Position numbers and translations under genes: made by a program
The notes under the pieces: generated by a model
Databases searched by the model: none
What the model was told of the DNA's origin: nothing
What the model saw: the letters and a program-made list of their open reading frames with translations, nothing else
From: Nocardioides mangrovi
Lineage (GTDB): Bacteria; Actinomycetota; Actinomycetes; Propionibacteriales; Nocardioidaceae
Length of the DNA: 64,000 nt
Assembly: GCF_020073815.1 (NCBI RefSeq)
Contig: NZ_JAIQZJ010000001.1
Span: 992,001-1,056,000, forward strand
Reading direction: 5' to 3'
Part shown: positions 34,890 to 41,884 of the stretch, one piece after another
Layout of the letters: the number at the start of each line of letters is the position of its first letter
Position numbering within the stretch: position 1 is the first letter of the stretch

Positions 34890-35367
34890 TCCGCTGACCC
34901 CGCCGAGCCCGGGACGTCGGAGCGCGATGCGGCAGCAGCGCGTGAAGGACACCGAGCCCGAGATGCTCCTACGTCGGGCGCTGACTGCTCGCGGCCTGCG
35001 CTATCGCCTGCACCGTCGCCTGCTCAAGGACTCCCGTCGTACGACTGACATCGCCTTCGGTCCCGCACGGGTCGCGGTGGACGTGCGCGGCTGCTTCTGG
35101 CACGGCTGCCCCGAGCACTGCCGACGAGGCTCGGCAAACTCCGAGTGGTGGAACGCGAAGCTTGAGGCCAACATCGCCCGTGACGAGGACACCGAGCGCC
35201 GCCTCACGGAGGCCGGATGGCTCGTTCTCGTCGTCTGGGAGCATGACGACCCGAAGCTGGCGGCAGATCGGGTTGCAGCCGCTGTTCGGGCACGCACACT
35301 CGCAGCAGCATCCAGCCCCAATCCAGAGAAGGAACTGGAGAAGTGGCGACGGCTTTGGGGCAGCTGA
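34879..35367 (+). CDS. Very-short-patch-repair (Vsr)-type endonuclease
   Basis: The protein has 162 residues from ATG 34879. RRTTDIAFGPARVAVDVRGCFWHGCPEH carries the catalytic Asp and the Cys/His zinc site of Vsr. WWNAKLEANIARDEDTERRLTEAGW and VVWEHDD complete the fold. Vsr nicks next to T:G mismatches that arise by deamination of 5-methylcytosine, so it is the expected companion of the cytosine methyltransferase at 37627-38853. It is on the opposite strand from the methyltransferase and belongs to the small-gene operon. Confidence 0.88.
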   Translation: MTSDPLTPPSPGRRSAMRQQRVKDTEPEMLLRRALTARGLRYRLHRRLLKDSRRTTDIAFGPARVAVDVRGCFWHGCPEHCRRGSANSEWWNAKLEANIARDEDTERRLTEAGWLVLVVWEHDDPKLAADRVAAAVRARTLAAASSPNPEKELEKWRRLWGS

Positions 35368-35368
35368 G

Positions 35369-36736
35369 CTACGCGCCGCCGAGAAAGCGGGCTACCGCAG
35401 CGGCTACATTCGCCATCGTTCCGACAACCGGCGCTATCGACTTCAGAGCATCCCAGCTTGTCCGGAACACGGCCTTCTTCTCGTCCGCAGCGGCCTGAAC
35501 CATCGCTTCGGCGAACTCGGTCGCGTCTGGGTTGTTCAACTTCTCCACCGTCGCCAGCAGGTCGGCGAGCGCCTCTTTCAGATCTGCGTCTCGTCCCTCG
35601 ATTCGGTTGAAGGAACCAGCGATCACCGAGTCCACTGCCACTACCGCATTGCCGCTTGCCTTGATCTTCACCGTCTTGTTGGCCATCACGACCTCCTTCG
35701 CATAAAAACGCTCAACCCGTATGCCGCCTCGAGCCGCCTGAACAACGGCTTCTGCTTCCCGTGCCCGCTCGACAACGACCCGAAGGCGAGTTGCCAGTCC
35801 TTTGCTCTCTTCGCTCACGAGGTCTGCGAGCTGCTCTAGCTCCCTGAGGTTCAGTCTGCCGAATCCGGACGCAAGCGCGACCAACGGCGGCCGGGCTACC
35901 TTGCCGTCCCTGACGCTGGCGAGATTAGTTGACAGGGAGGCGACCAGGTCGGCGAGTGCTTGCAGGTCGAGCTGAAGCTTCCCCTTGCTATGGGTTCGGC
36001 CTACACCGCGCAGAAACTCGAGCTCCGTGTGCATTCTCCAGAGCGTGCCTCGGAAGCGACGAACCATTTTCAGTTGGCCGCGAGTCCCTACCATTCGGTA
36101 CGACGGGACCATATATCCATGGACTCGGGCAGAGAGCGCTGCAGCGTCTGAGTTGGCAACCGTCGACTCAATGAGGACCGCTGGGCCGCAGTCAGTCACC
36201 GGGTTATGCGCGACCGCCACCGGTGCGCTGCCTGTCGAACGCGCGACAGCGAGGGCAAGCGGGCGACCGACATCTCGCAACGCTCTTGAGTGCTCAGACC
36301 TCCCGCCGACGGCGACCCGGAGCTGCAAGACGTCGTCGACGAGCCACTCCACCCGATGGCTTCCCGAGTCCGCGCAGGCAAGGCCGATGTCGAGCCGATA
36401 GCCGTACCGGAAGCCGTATAAGCGGCGGTACACGACCGAGAACGGCGCTCGGCAGGTGCCGGGATCGTCGACGAATCTCACTAGCCGACGCGCGTCACAA
36501 TAGGCAGGCTCTCCATCCCAGCCGGCGATCGGACCCGATCGCCGCACCTGGACGCCGCCGATGGATCGTAGGAATTCGACCCCCGGCGTCGGGTCCGGCC
36601 AAGTCGGTCTCGCCAACCTATTAAGACCGGGATCCGCCAACACGGGACGTAGATCCAGCAGCGGGACTTGGAATACCACGAACTGGCGGCGCCCGCCGTC
36701 TGGCGCTAGGGCCGACGAGTGGGGCGCGTCACTCAC
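35369..36736 (-). CDS. Unrecognised 455-residue protein inside the restriction-modification cargo
   Basis: It reads from GTG 36736. The first 230 residues are beta-rich with paired aromatic and basic residues (VVYRRLYGFRYGYRLDIGL), then a basic segment (KMVRRFRGTLWRMHTELEFLRG). Residues 255-335 are helical. The C-terminal ~110 residues, which start at an internal Met (MANKTVKIKASGNAVVAVDSV), form a separate unit ending in a hydrophobic VVGTMANVAAAVARFLGGA. I find no nuclease, NTPase or methylase motif. The two-part sensor-plus-membrane-tail layout and the position between Vsr and the restriction genes make it a candidate defence protein. Its C-terminal unit could also be a separate downstream gene. 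Confidence 0.6.
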   Translation of the reverse strand: MSDAPHSSALAPDGGRRQFVVFQVPLLDLRPVLADPGLNRLARPTWPDPTPGVEFLRSIGGVQVRRSGPIAGWDGEPAYCDARRLVRFVDDPGTCRAPFSVVYRRLYGFRYGYRLDIGLACADSGSHRVEWLVDDVLQLRVAVGGRSEHSRALRDVGRPLALAVARSTGSAPVAVAHNPVTDCGPAVLIESTVANSDAAALSARVHGYMVPSYRMVGTRGQLKMVRRFRGTLWRMHTELEFLRGVGRTHSKGKLQLDLQALADLVASLSTNLASVRDGKVARPPLVALASGFGRLNLRELEQLADLVSEESKGLATRLRVVVERAREAEAVVQAARGGIRVERFYAKEVVMANKTVKIKASGNAVVAVDSVIAGSFNRIEGRDADLKEALADLLATVEKLNNPDATEFAEAMVQAAADEKKAVFRTSWDALKSIAPVVGTMANVAAAVARFLGGA

Positions 36737-37015
36737 GAGGCGATCCTATGGACGTTGAACTGAAGTGTCGACGAAATCGCGTGGTCCGCCGCCCCCGACC
36801 GCACTGCGGTATCCTGAACGAGGCCGGTGCCTGCGCGGTGCCGACCTAGCAGATTCGGCTCACGCGCAGCCAAACCGTCCATAACCCTCTGGTGAGGGGC
36901 CTCCAAGATTTGGAGCAGCTACGGGTTCGATTCCCCTGGCTTGGTGCGATCAACACGGAGCTGGCACGTTGCCCCACCGTTCGGCGGGGGGCGTCGTGTG
37001 CCTCGACGGGCCCTC
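36737..37015. other. Intergenic region with tRNA-like T-arm and hairpins
   Basis: No gene is supported. A GGGTTCGATTCCCCT motif near 36923-36937 looks like a tRNA T-arm with a mismatched stem, but no cloverleaf forms around it. CCCCACC/GGCGGGG (36971-36989, one mismatch) is a hairpin just after the restriction-enzyme stop on the minus strand and may terminate that operon. The remainder should hold the promoter of the 455-residue gene. Confidence 0.4.
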
Positions 37016-37630
37016 CTAGATGGCGATCCGGGCGCGCAGGTACTCGCGGACGTCAGCCTCGATGTCCGCGCGAGTCTCGTTCCGCGTCTTGAAGTGCTCA
37101 GCCCATGCACGTCCGGGATGCAGAACGTCCCAGCGGGAGACCGTGCCCGCGCGCCGACCAACGCCCGGGTCGTGGTTGCCGAAGCCGTCCACGATGCTGT
37201 TCCACACCGGGGCGAAGCGACCGATCATCAGTGACTCACCGAGTGGGATCCAGATCTCCTGGGTGACGAGCCACCGGGCGTAGAAGTCTTCGATGTACAA
37301 GTTCTCCGCTGACACAATGCTGTTGGCGTGCTGCTTGAGCCTAGAGCTGAGCGCGGTTCCGCCGCTCGCAGTCGCGACCTCGACGCCCTTGCGCGAGCCC
37401 TTCGGCACCGCCTTCCCAACGTAGATCGGAACCTCGAAGGCCTCACGCTGGTTGACCGCGCCGAGAGTCTCGTAGGGCGCGGCGTCGCCGGTGTAGTAGA
37501 TCGCGTAGACCCCGGCGCCAGTGAAGCGGCTCATCTGGTCCATGCGCGTAGGAGTCGAGTCCAGCAGCGCGTTCTCAACGCTGTGACCGAGGTTCTCCAT
37601 ACTGAGCGGGTTGTAGGGCTCGTCGGTCAT
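37016..37630 (-). CDS. Eco29kI-family type II restriction endonuclease (GIY-YIG)
   Basis: The protein has 204 residues. GVYAIYY (40-46) and IYVGKA (69-74) are the two GIY-YIG strands. SSRLKQH supplies the conserved Arg and His, GESLMI the catalytic Glu and PVWN the Asn, the active-site set known from R.Eco29kI. Late residues GFGNHDPG are also typical of this family. Eco29kI cuts CCGCGG, so that site is the first guess for specificity. The start overlaps the methyltransferase stop by 4 bp; the methylase gene comes first. Confidence 0.88.
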   Translation of the reverse strand: MTDEPYNPLSMENLGHSVENALLDSTPTRMDQMSRFTGAGVYAIYYTGDAAPYETLGAVNQREAFEVPIYVGKAVPKGSRKGVEVATASGGTALSSRLKQHANSIVSAENLYIEDFYARWLVTQEIWIPLGESLMIGRFAPVWNSIVDGFGNHDPGVGRRAGTVSRWDVLHPGRAWAEHFKTRNETRADIEADVREYLRARIAI

Positions 37631-38853
37631 GCCGTCGCTGCCCGCGACGTCTTGCCCCGACGGGCAGCGTGGGCAGCGCGGAAGTCCGCCAGAGCGATGT
37701 GCTCTGCGACGCTCCCCGCGACCTTCTGCGCGAGCACGACCGGCACGGCGTTCCCCAACTGGCGCATGGCTTCTCCCCAGGCGCCGTGGAGCTCGTAGCG
37801 GTCGGGGAAGGTCTGCAGGCGGGCGCTCTCGCGAATGGAGAAGTAGCGGATCGAACCATCCACGTTCAGCAACATGTTCTCGCCACCAGGGACACCATGC
37901 CCGCCAGCCTTCAGGGTCTTGGCAGGCATGTCGATGTGACTGCCCGTGTGGCCGGGATAGGAGCGCGCGCCCGGCTGCAGGATGTGGTTGTGGTGCATCC
38001 GGCTACCGCCGAGCGTCGGCTCCGGCAAGTCGCTGATCGCGTCCCGAACGGTGCGCCACGGCAGCGCGAGCTCCTCGGCCGGGACATGGCGAAGAGCAGC
38101 CACGCGCGTGGCTACTCGCGGGCTCATCTCGGGGCGATTCTTCTTCGCGACCTTATGCCGCTCCCAGTAAGTGCCGCTGACCCACTGAGCGTGCAGGAGG
38201 GCGTCGTATGAGTGGGTCGCCGCCGGGAAGGAGAACTCGGCCCCAAGATCGCTGCGGAAACCGATGATGAAGACGCGGTGGCGCTGCTGCGGGACTCCGT
38301 AATCCGCCGCGTTCACCAAGGTCGGGACGACGTTGTAGGTGAGGTCCTCGCCAGACTTGCTGTTGGTGTGCTCGCTCTGCAGACGCTGGAAGTGGTCAAA
38401 CCAGGTCTCCCCCTCGCGGCTGGTGATCTCGGGGTGACCGAGCTGCAAGAGGATGTACTGGTAGTAGTTCGCGAACGCGGTGCGGGTCAGGCCCCGGACG
38501 TTCTCGAAGATGAAGGCCTTCGGGCTGAGGGTCCGTACGACCTCGATGGCGGCAGGGAACATGTCGCGCTTGTCGTCGGCCGCGCGGGCCTTGCCGCCCA
38601 TGCTGAACGGCTGGCACGGCGGCCCACCGGTGACGAGGTCGACGGGCTCGGTGACCTGCGACCAGTCGACGGCGCGAACGTCGCCCTCATGCACCTTCCA
38701 GCCGTCGACCAGCGGGTAGCCCAGCGCCTGGTTCTCGCGGACGGTGTCACATGCCCAGCGATCCCACTCGACTACGACCTCCGGATGGAAGCCCGCGAGC
38801 TCACAGCCGAGAGCGAGACCACCGGCACCGGCGAAGAGTTCTACGGAGCGCAC
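37627..38853 (-). CDS. DNA (cytosine-5) methyltransferase
   Basis: The protein has 408 residues from GTG 38853. Motif I is ELFAGAGGLALG, motif IV GGPPCQPFS with catalytic Cys80, motif VI ENVRG, motif VIII QQRHRVFIIG and motif X RQLGNAVPV, so all core motifs are intact. The target-recognition region lies between about 240 and 330. It protects host DNA from the co-translated Eco29kI-like enzyme. A Vsr-type repair nuclease lies 2.3 kb away, matching a 5mC-producing enzyme. Confidence 0.95.
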   Translation of the reverse strand: MRSVELFAGAGGLALGCELAGFHPEVVVEWDRWACDTVRENQALGYPLVDGWKVHEGDVRAVDWSQVTEPVDLVTGGPPCQPFSMGGKARAADDKRDMFPAAIEVVRTLSPKAFIFENVRGLTRTAFANYYQYILLQLGHPEITSREGETWFDHFQRLQSEHTNSKSGEDLTYNVVPTLVNAADYGVPQQRHRVFIIGFRSDLGAEFSFPAATHSYDALLHAQWVSGTYWERHKVAKKNRPEMSPRVATRVAALRHVPAEELALPWRTVRDAISDLPEPTLGGSRMHHNHILQPGARSYPGHTGSHIDMPAKTLKAGGHGVPGGENMLLNVDGSIRYFSIRESARLQTFPDRYELHGAWGEAMRQLGNAVPVVLAQKVAGSVAEHIALADFRAAHAARRGKTSRAATA

Positions 38854-38940
38854 GCGGGCAGATTACCTCGGTGTAACTCTGTCTGCACCCCCATCTCGGC
38901 GTGTCCAGACGACACGCCGAGTGCGGACCTCAAGCCTCAA

Positions 38941-39177
38941 CTAGAGGTCGAAGGTTTCCCGCAACCGCGCGATGAGCAGAGCCGCGATCTCGCGGTCTAG
39001 CTGGATCGTCTGACTGACCTTGGGTTCCGACTGGCGGTCGTCCGAACCATAGGTACTGAGTTGGAACAGGGTCACACCCTCTGCCCCGTGGACGACCTGC
39101 CAGCGGCAGTCGACCTCGGTGGGATGCACCCTGCTTCCGGCTCTTTCCTCGCGCTCGATAGTCCGCACCAGTGCCAT
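38941..39177 (-). CDS. Small conserved protein of unknown function near the methyltransferase
   Basis: The protein has 78 residues. HPTEVDCRWQVV, LFQLSTYGSDDRQSEPKVSQTIQLDREIA and ALLIARLRETF match a short family I know from mobile elements and restriction loci, often mis-annotated as methionyl-tRNA formyltransferase. It lacks a helix-turn-helix, so it is not an obvious controller protein. It lies 87 bp upstream of the methyltransferase on the same strand. Confidence 0.65.
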   Translation of the reverse strand: MALVRTIEREERAGSRVHPTEVDCRWQVVHGAEGVTLFQLSTYGSDDRQSEPKVSQTIQLDREIAALLIARLRETFDL

Positions 39178-39319
39178 GGCTGGACGATAGCTGTCGCCCA
39201 GCCCGAGGGGGCAGAAGCAAAAGCCTGCGGGCAGTCACAGACACGCCCACGCGAAGCGCGTCTCACGCAGGGCTTGAGATCTGGAGTATCATCCGCGCCC
39301 CCCAATGCGGCCAGCCCGA

Positions 39320-39480
39320 CGGCCCCTGCGAAGACAAAACCGCAGGTCAGAGGCCTGATCAGGCCTCTACAGGAGCTAGATATGCGTCAGCCCCGGCGGC
39401 AACCGGGGCTGGCGAACGCTCTCCAACTGGCTATGGCAAGAAAGCGATGGCTCAATACTGGAAGTGAATAACTCAAAAGT
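39320..39480 (+). repeat. Hairpin module, copy 1
   Basis: It contains ACCGCAGGTCAGAGGCCTGA (39339-39358), the perfect 20-bp palindrome at 39349-39368, the 8-bp-stem hairpin AGCCCCGG/CCGGGGCT (39389-39410) and TCCAACTGGCTATGGCAAGA (39422-39441). A later stem GGCTAT/ATGGCT uses G-U pairs where copy 2 has Watson-Crick pairs, hinting at an RNA structure. Confidence 0.65.
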
Positions 39481-39599
39481 CAAACACTCTAGACGAGACC
39501 AGGGGCTGGAAGAGGGCACGGCGAAGCGGCCCCCTAAGCAACAAACACTATACTACTCGTCCAGGCTCGTTACAAGACATAGCTCCATACGAGCGACCC

Positions 39600-39755
39600 A
39601 GCGGCCCTGCGCGAGATCGAAACCGCAGGTCAGAGGCCTGAAACGAGCACAACCCCGGCGGCAACCGGGGCTGTGGAAGCTCACTCCAACTGGCTATAGC
39701 AAGAGCGATAGCCCTAATCATTGTTTGTTCTTAATAGGAAGTCAATGACTGCGAG
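39600..39755 (+). repeat. Hairpin module, copy 2
   Basis: Shared blocks are ACCGCAGGTCAGAGGCCTGA (39622-39641), the CCCCGG/CCGGGG hairpin with the same CGGCAA loop (39653-39670) and TCCAACTGGCTATAGCAAGA (39685-39704). Here the last stem is a perfect GGCTAT/ATAGCC. It leads into GGAAGTCA and an ATG at 39745. Confidence 0.65.
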
Positions 39756-39834
39756 CGAACAAACTAACGACTCGAGCGGTAGTCAGTTCCAGCGATTCAA
39801 AAACCTACTATCGTACCCAGCTCAACAAAGCTAA
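39745..39834 (+). CDS. Possible 29-residue peptide after module copy 2
   Basis: ATG 39745 is preceded by AGGAAGTCA, a weak ribosome-binding site, and the frame (MTASEQTNDSSGSQFQRFK...) ends at TAA 39832-39834. It is polar and lacks any motif. Its only support is position directly behind the leader-like module. Confidence 0.25.
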   Translation: MTASEQTNDSSGSQFQRFKNLLSYPAQQS

Positions 39835-39908
39835 GAGAGCGGGCGCGCCAGCCAATAGAAAGCGAACGGCGCCTGGCAGTCCAAGGGACTCCCAGGCGCC
39901 GACCTCAA

Positions 39909-40073
39909 TTATGAGGGGCCACGCAGCAGCACAGTGATCAAGCCAGTAACGGCAACGATCGCGGCTGCGAGCGCCGTCAGAGTCGCAGAGCCAGCTCTCA
40001 TGGCGAGGTACACCAGAACGAGCGAGGCCGCGAGTGCGACGACGACTACGAGGCCCCAGATCGGGGACCCCAT
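39909..40073 (-). CDS. Small two-helix membrane protein
   Basis: The protein has 54 residues from ATG 40073 with GAGGAG 7 bp upstream. Two hydrophobic helices (IWGLVVVVALAASLVLVYLAM and a second from ATLTALAAAIVAVTGLITVLL) are joined by a short loop. This resembles a small holin or toxin-like membrane peptide, but it could be neutral cargo. An inverted third copy of the hairpin module forms its leader (40087-40147). Confidence 0.5.
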   Translation of the reverse strand: MGSPIWGLVVVVALAASLVLVYLAMRAGSATLTALAAAIVAVTGLITVLLRGPS

Positions 40074-40086
40074 AAGAATTCTCCTC

Positions 40087-40147
40087 TCTTGCCTATAGCC
40101 AGTTGGATTTCTTTTTCTCGTCCCACGCCCTTGGTTTGCCGCCCGGG
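40087..40147 (-). repeat. Hairpin module, partial inverted copy 3
   Basis: On the minus strand this reads CCCGGGCGGCAAACCAAGGG, then about 20 bp, then TCCAACTGGCTATAGGCAAGA, followed by the GAGGAG ribosome-binding site of the 54-residue membrane protein. It shows that the module's downstream half acts as a gene leader here. Confidence 0.55.
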
Positions 40148-40299
40148 AATGGGACTTGAGATGAACTATCTCACGAGGTCCGAGACTCGGCAAGCATTGA
40201 TGCGCGCGCCCCGGTTATCCCGCGTCAACATGCGCTTCCGGGCGCCACGACTAACCCGTCTAGCCGTTCAGTCACTGAACCCCAAAGGCTCGTAATTGT

Positions 40300-40345
40300 G
40301 GTGTGAAAACTAGACATGTGTGTGCGCAGGCTCTCCTTGACCAGG
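40300..40345. other. attR: right junction of the integrated element
   Basis: GAAAACTAGACATGTGTG (40305-40322) is the right-end arm and abuts TG at 40323-40324, after which tadA resumes with CGCAGGCTCTCC. The arm matches the reverse complement of the left arm at 15 of 18 bases. The TGTGTGTG run makes the exact crossover ambiguous, but TG at 40323-40324 is the choice that restores the normal LRMRP residues of TadA. Confidence 0.75.
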
Positions 40346-41172
40346 TCGCGCAGCACGATCTCGCCGGTGCCCTCGAGGCCGGACTGCCGGGTCTGCAGCG
40401 GGACCCAGTCCGGGTGCGCGAACCGCAGCTCGAAGACCTCCTCGCAGGACACGACCCGGTCGCCGCCGGGGATCGCCGCCGCGAGGCAGTTGAGCATCGT
40501 GGTCTTGCCGGTCTGGGTGCCGCCGGAGACCAGCACGTTGAGGCCGGCCCGGATCGAGGCCTCGAGGAACGCCGCCGCCGGTGCGGACAGGCTGCCGAGC
40601 TGGACGAGGTCGGCGAGCCGCGAGGCGCGGACGACGAACTTGCGGATGTTGACCGCCGAGAAGCCGCGGCTGATGCCCTCGAGGACGACGTGGAGACGGT
40701 GCCCCTCGGGGAGCATCGCGTCGACGAAGGGCTGGCTGACGTCGATGCGGCGGCCGCTGGACTTGAGCATCCGCTCGACCAGCTCCTGCACCTGGGCCGT
40801 GGTGAGGACGAGGGTGGTGAGCTCGTGGCGACCGTTGCGGGCGACGAAGACCCGGGAGGGGTCGTTGATCCAGACCTCCTCGACCGAGTCGTCGTCGAGG
40901 AAGGGCTGGAGCGGGCCAAAGCCGGAGACCCGGGCGACCAGCTCGCCGACCAGGGCGTCCACGTCGGGGACCGGCGCGACCTGGCCGGTCAGGCTCCGCT
41001 CGTCGTGGGCGCGGACGACGCCCTCGGCCAGTCGCCGGACCAGCGCCGCGTCGCGCTGAGGGTCGACGCCCTCGCGGCGGACCAGCTCACGGACGTGCTG
41101 GTCGAGCTGCTCGACCAGGTCGTCGTGCGCGGGCGTGCCCGCGTCGACCACCGCTGCGTCGTACAACGACAT
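40325..41172 (-). pseudogene. tadA: tadA (cpaF) 5' fragment, residues 1-283
   Basis: This half of the Flp-pilus ATPase starts at ATG 41172. It has the N-terminal domain and the P-loop GGTQTGKT (residues 217-224), but Walker B and the HAN box are in the other fragment. As it stands, translation runs on into the element and stops at 40225, adding a short unrelated tail. Fragment lengths (848 bp here, 2 bp shared, 425 bp at 25033-25457) sum to exactly 425 codons. The pilus is therefore expected to be off while the element is integrated. Confidence 0.9.
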
Positions 41173-41222
41173 GCGATCCCCCGATGGATTCGTCGCCGTG
41201 AGTTGCCAGCCTCTTGCCCGAG

Positions 41223-41250
41223 GCGGCCGGAGCGCAAACGCTCCGGCCGC
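41223..41250 (-). terminator. Hairpin terminator after the NlpC/P60 gene
   Basis: GCGGCCGGAGCG (41223-41234) and CGCTCCGGCCGC (41239-41250) form a perfect 12-bp stem with a CAAA loop. It lies between the NlpC/P60 stop and the tadA start and separates the two transcripts. Confidence 0.8.
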
Positions 41251-41313
41251 TCCCTGTGGACAAGCTCGCTCGGGACAACGACGTCGCGGACCGGGGGTTC
41301 CGCGCGATCAGGG

Positions 41314-41880
41314 TCAGCGGGCGCGGAGGGTGCCCGGGAACCAGCTGTTGGTCCAGACCCGGTCGAGGCGCACGCGGGTGCCGGAGTAGGGCGCGTGCAG
41401 GACGACCGGGGTGCCGTTGGGGGCGCGGCCGGCGAAGACGCCGACGTGGTACACCCCGCCGCCGTCGTAGAAGAACATCAGGTCGCCGCGGTGCATGTGG
41501 GCGCGGGTGATCCGGCGGGCGAAGTGGGCCTGCGCCGAGGAGGTCCGCGGGATCCGGGAGAAGCCGGCGTGGCGGAAGCTGTAGTAGGTCAGGCCGGAGC
41601 AGTCGAAGCGGCCGGGGCCGGCGGCGCCGTACGCGTAGGGGTCGCCCTTCTGTGCGGCGGCGACGCGCATCGCCGCGGCGACCTTCGGGTAGGTGCGCTT
41701 CTTCTTGTGGTGGTGCTTCGCGGCGTGGTGCGTGGTCGCGGCCGTGTGGGTGGCCGTCGCCGCGTGGGCGTCGGCCACCGGGGCCGAGGTGAGCGGGCCG
41801 ATGGCGAGCGCGCCGCTGAAGGCGAGGCGGACGCCGGTGCGCGAGCAGGCGCGCAGCATCGACGGGAGAGTGGTCGACAT
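41314..41880 (-). CDS. Secreted NlpC/P60-family cell-wall hydrolase
   Basis: The protein has 188 residues from ATG 41880. A signal peptide (to about residue 40) and a His/Lys-rich linker (TTHHAAKHHHKKKRTYPKV) precede the NlpC/P60 domain. FDCSGLTYYSF carries the catalytic Cys, YHVGVFAG the His and VVLHAPY the third residue. These enzymes cut gamma-D-Glu-DAP bonds in peptidoglycan peptides. A c-di-AMP riboswitch lies in its leader, a well-known arrangement for actinobacterial cell-wall hydrolases. Confidence 0.9.
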   Translation of the reverse strand: MSTTLPSMLRACSRTGVRLAFSGALAIGPLTSAPVADAHAATATHTAATTHHAAKHHHKKKRTYPKVAAAMRVAAAQKGDPYAYGAAGPGRFDCSGLTYYSFRHAGFSRIPRTSSAQAHFARRITRAHMHRGDLMFFYDGGGVYHVGVFAGRAPNGTPVVLHAPYSGTRVRLDRVWTNSWFPGTLRAR

Positions 41881-41884
41881 GGAC

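Larger units (their letters stand above)
39178..39908. other. Non-coding, lower-GC region with two copies of a hairpin module
   Basis: No convincing gene is seen across these 730 bp. Base composition is clearly lower in GC than elsewhere, especially 39470-39840. Two direct copies of a roughly 150-bp module are present (about 39320-39480 and 39600-39755). Each contains ACCGCAGGTCAGAGGCCTGA, a CCCCGG-CGGCAA-CCGGGG hairpin, TCCAACTGGCTAT followed by GCAAGA, and a GGAAGT end. A possible 29-codon frame starts at 39745. Confidence 0.6.
25458..40324. mobile_element. Integrated ~14.9-kb element (phage-satellite-like) inserted in tadA
   Basis: The element interrupts tadA between codons 283 and 284. 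One copy of the shared TG plus the interior gives 14,865 bp. Contents in order are: serine integrase; unknown CRCGCG-motif protein; a minus-strand operon with replication ATPase, zinc-ribbon protein, small-terminase-like protein and unknown genes; an iteron-rich non-coding region; a plus-strand operon of small genes ending in a Vsr-type nuclease; an unknown gene; a restriction enzyme and methyltransferase; repeats; and a small membrane protein. There are no capsid, portal, large terminase, tail, lysis, relaxase or FtsK-like genes. This composition fits a phage-inducible island better than a prophage or conjugative element. Confidence 0.85.

Noticed and set aside
36870..36950. tRNA-like sequence with a GGTTCGATTCC T-loop
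   Set aside because: The T-stem has a mismatch, the acceptor strands (CCAAACC/GGCTTGG) mismatch once, the D-arm does not fold normally and the anticodon loop lacks U33. It is at best a decayed tRNA, so I did not call one.
39464..39748. A 94-codon frame across the hairpin modules
   Set aside because: It reads through two inverted-repeat structures and repeats, has no ribosome-binding site and no protein-like composition.
25482..40073. The element as a conjugative element (ICE/AICE)
   Set aside because: No relaxase, coupling protein, FtsK/TraB-like translocase or type IV secretion gene is present.
40315..40319. CATGT as the att crossover
   Set aside because: CATGT occurs at both junctions and would also keep tadA in frame, but it would insert Thr-His into the conserved LRMRP motif and shorten the attP arms' spacing, so the TG at 40323-40324 is preferred. 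The alternative is not excluded.
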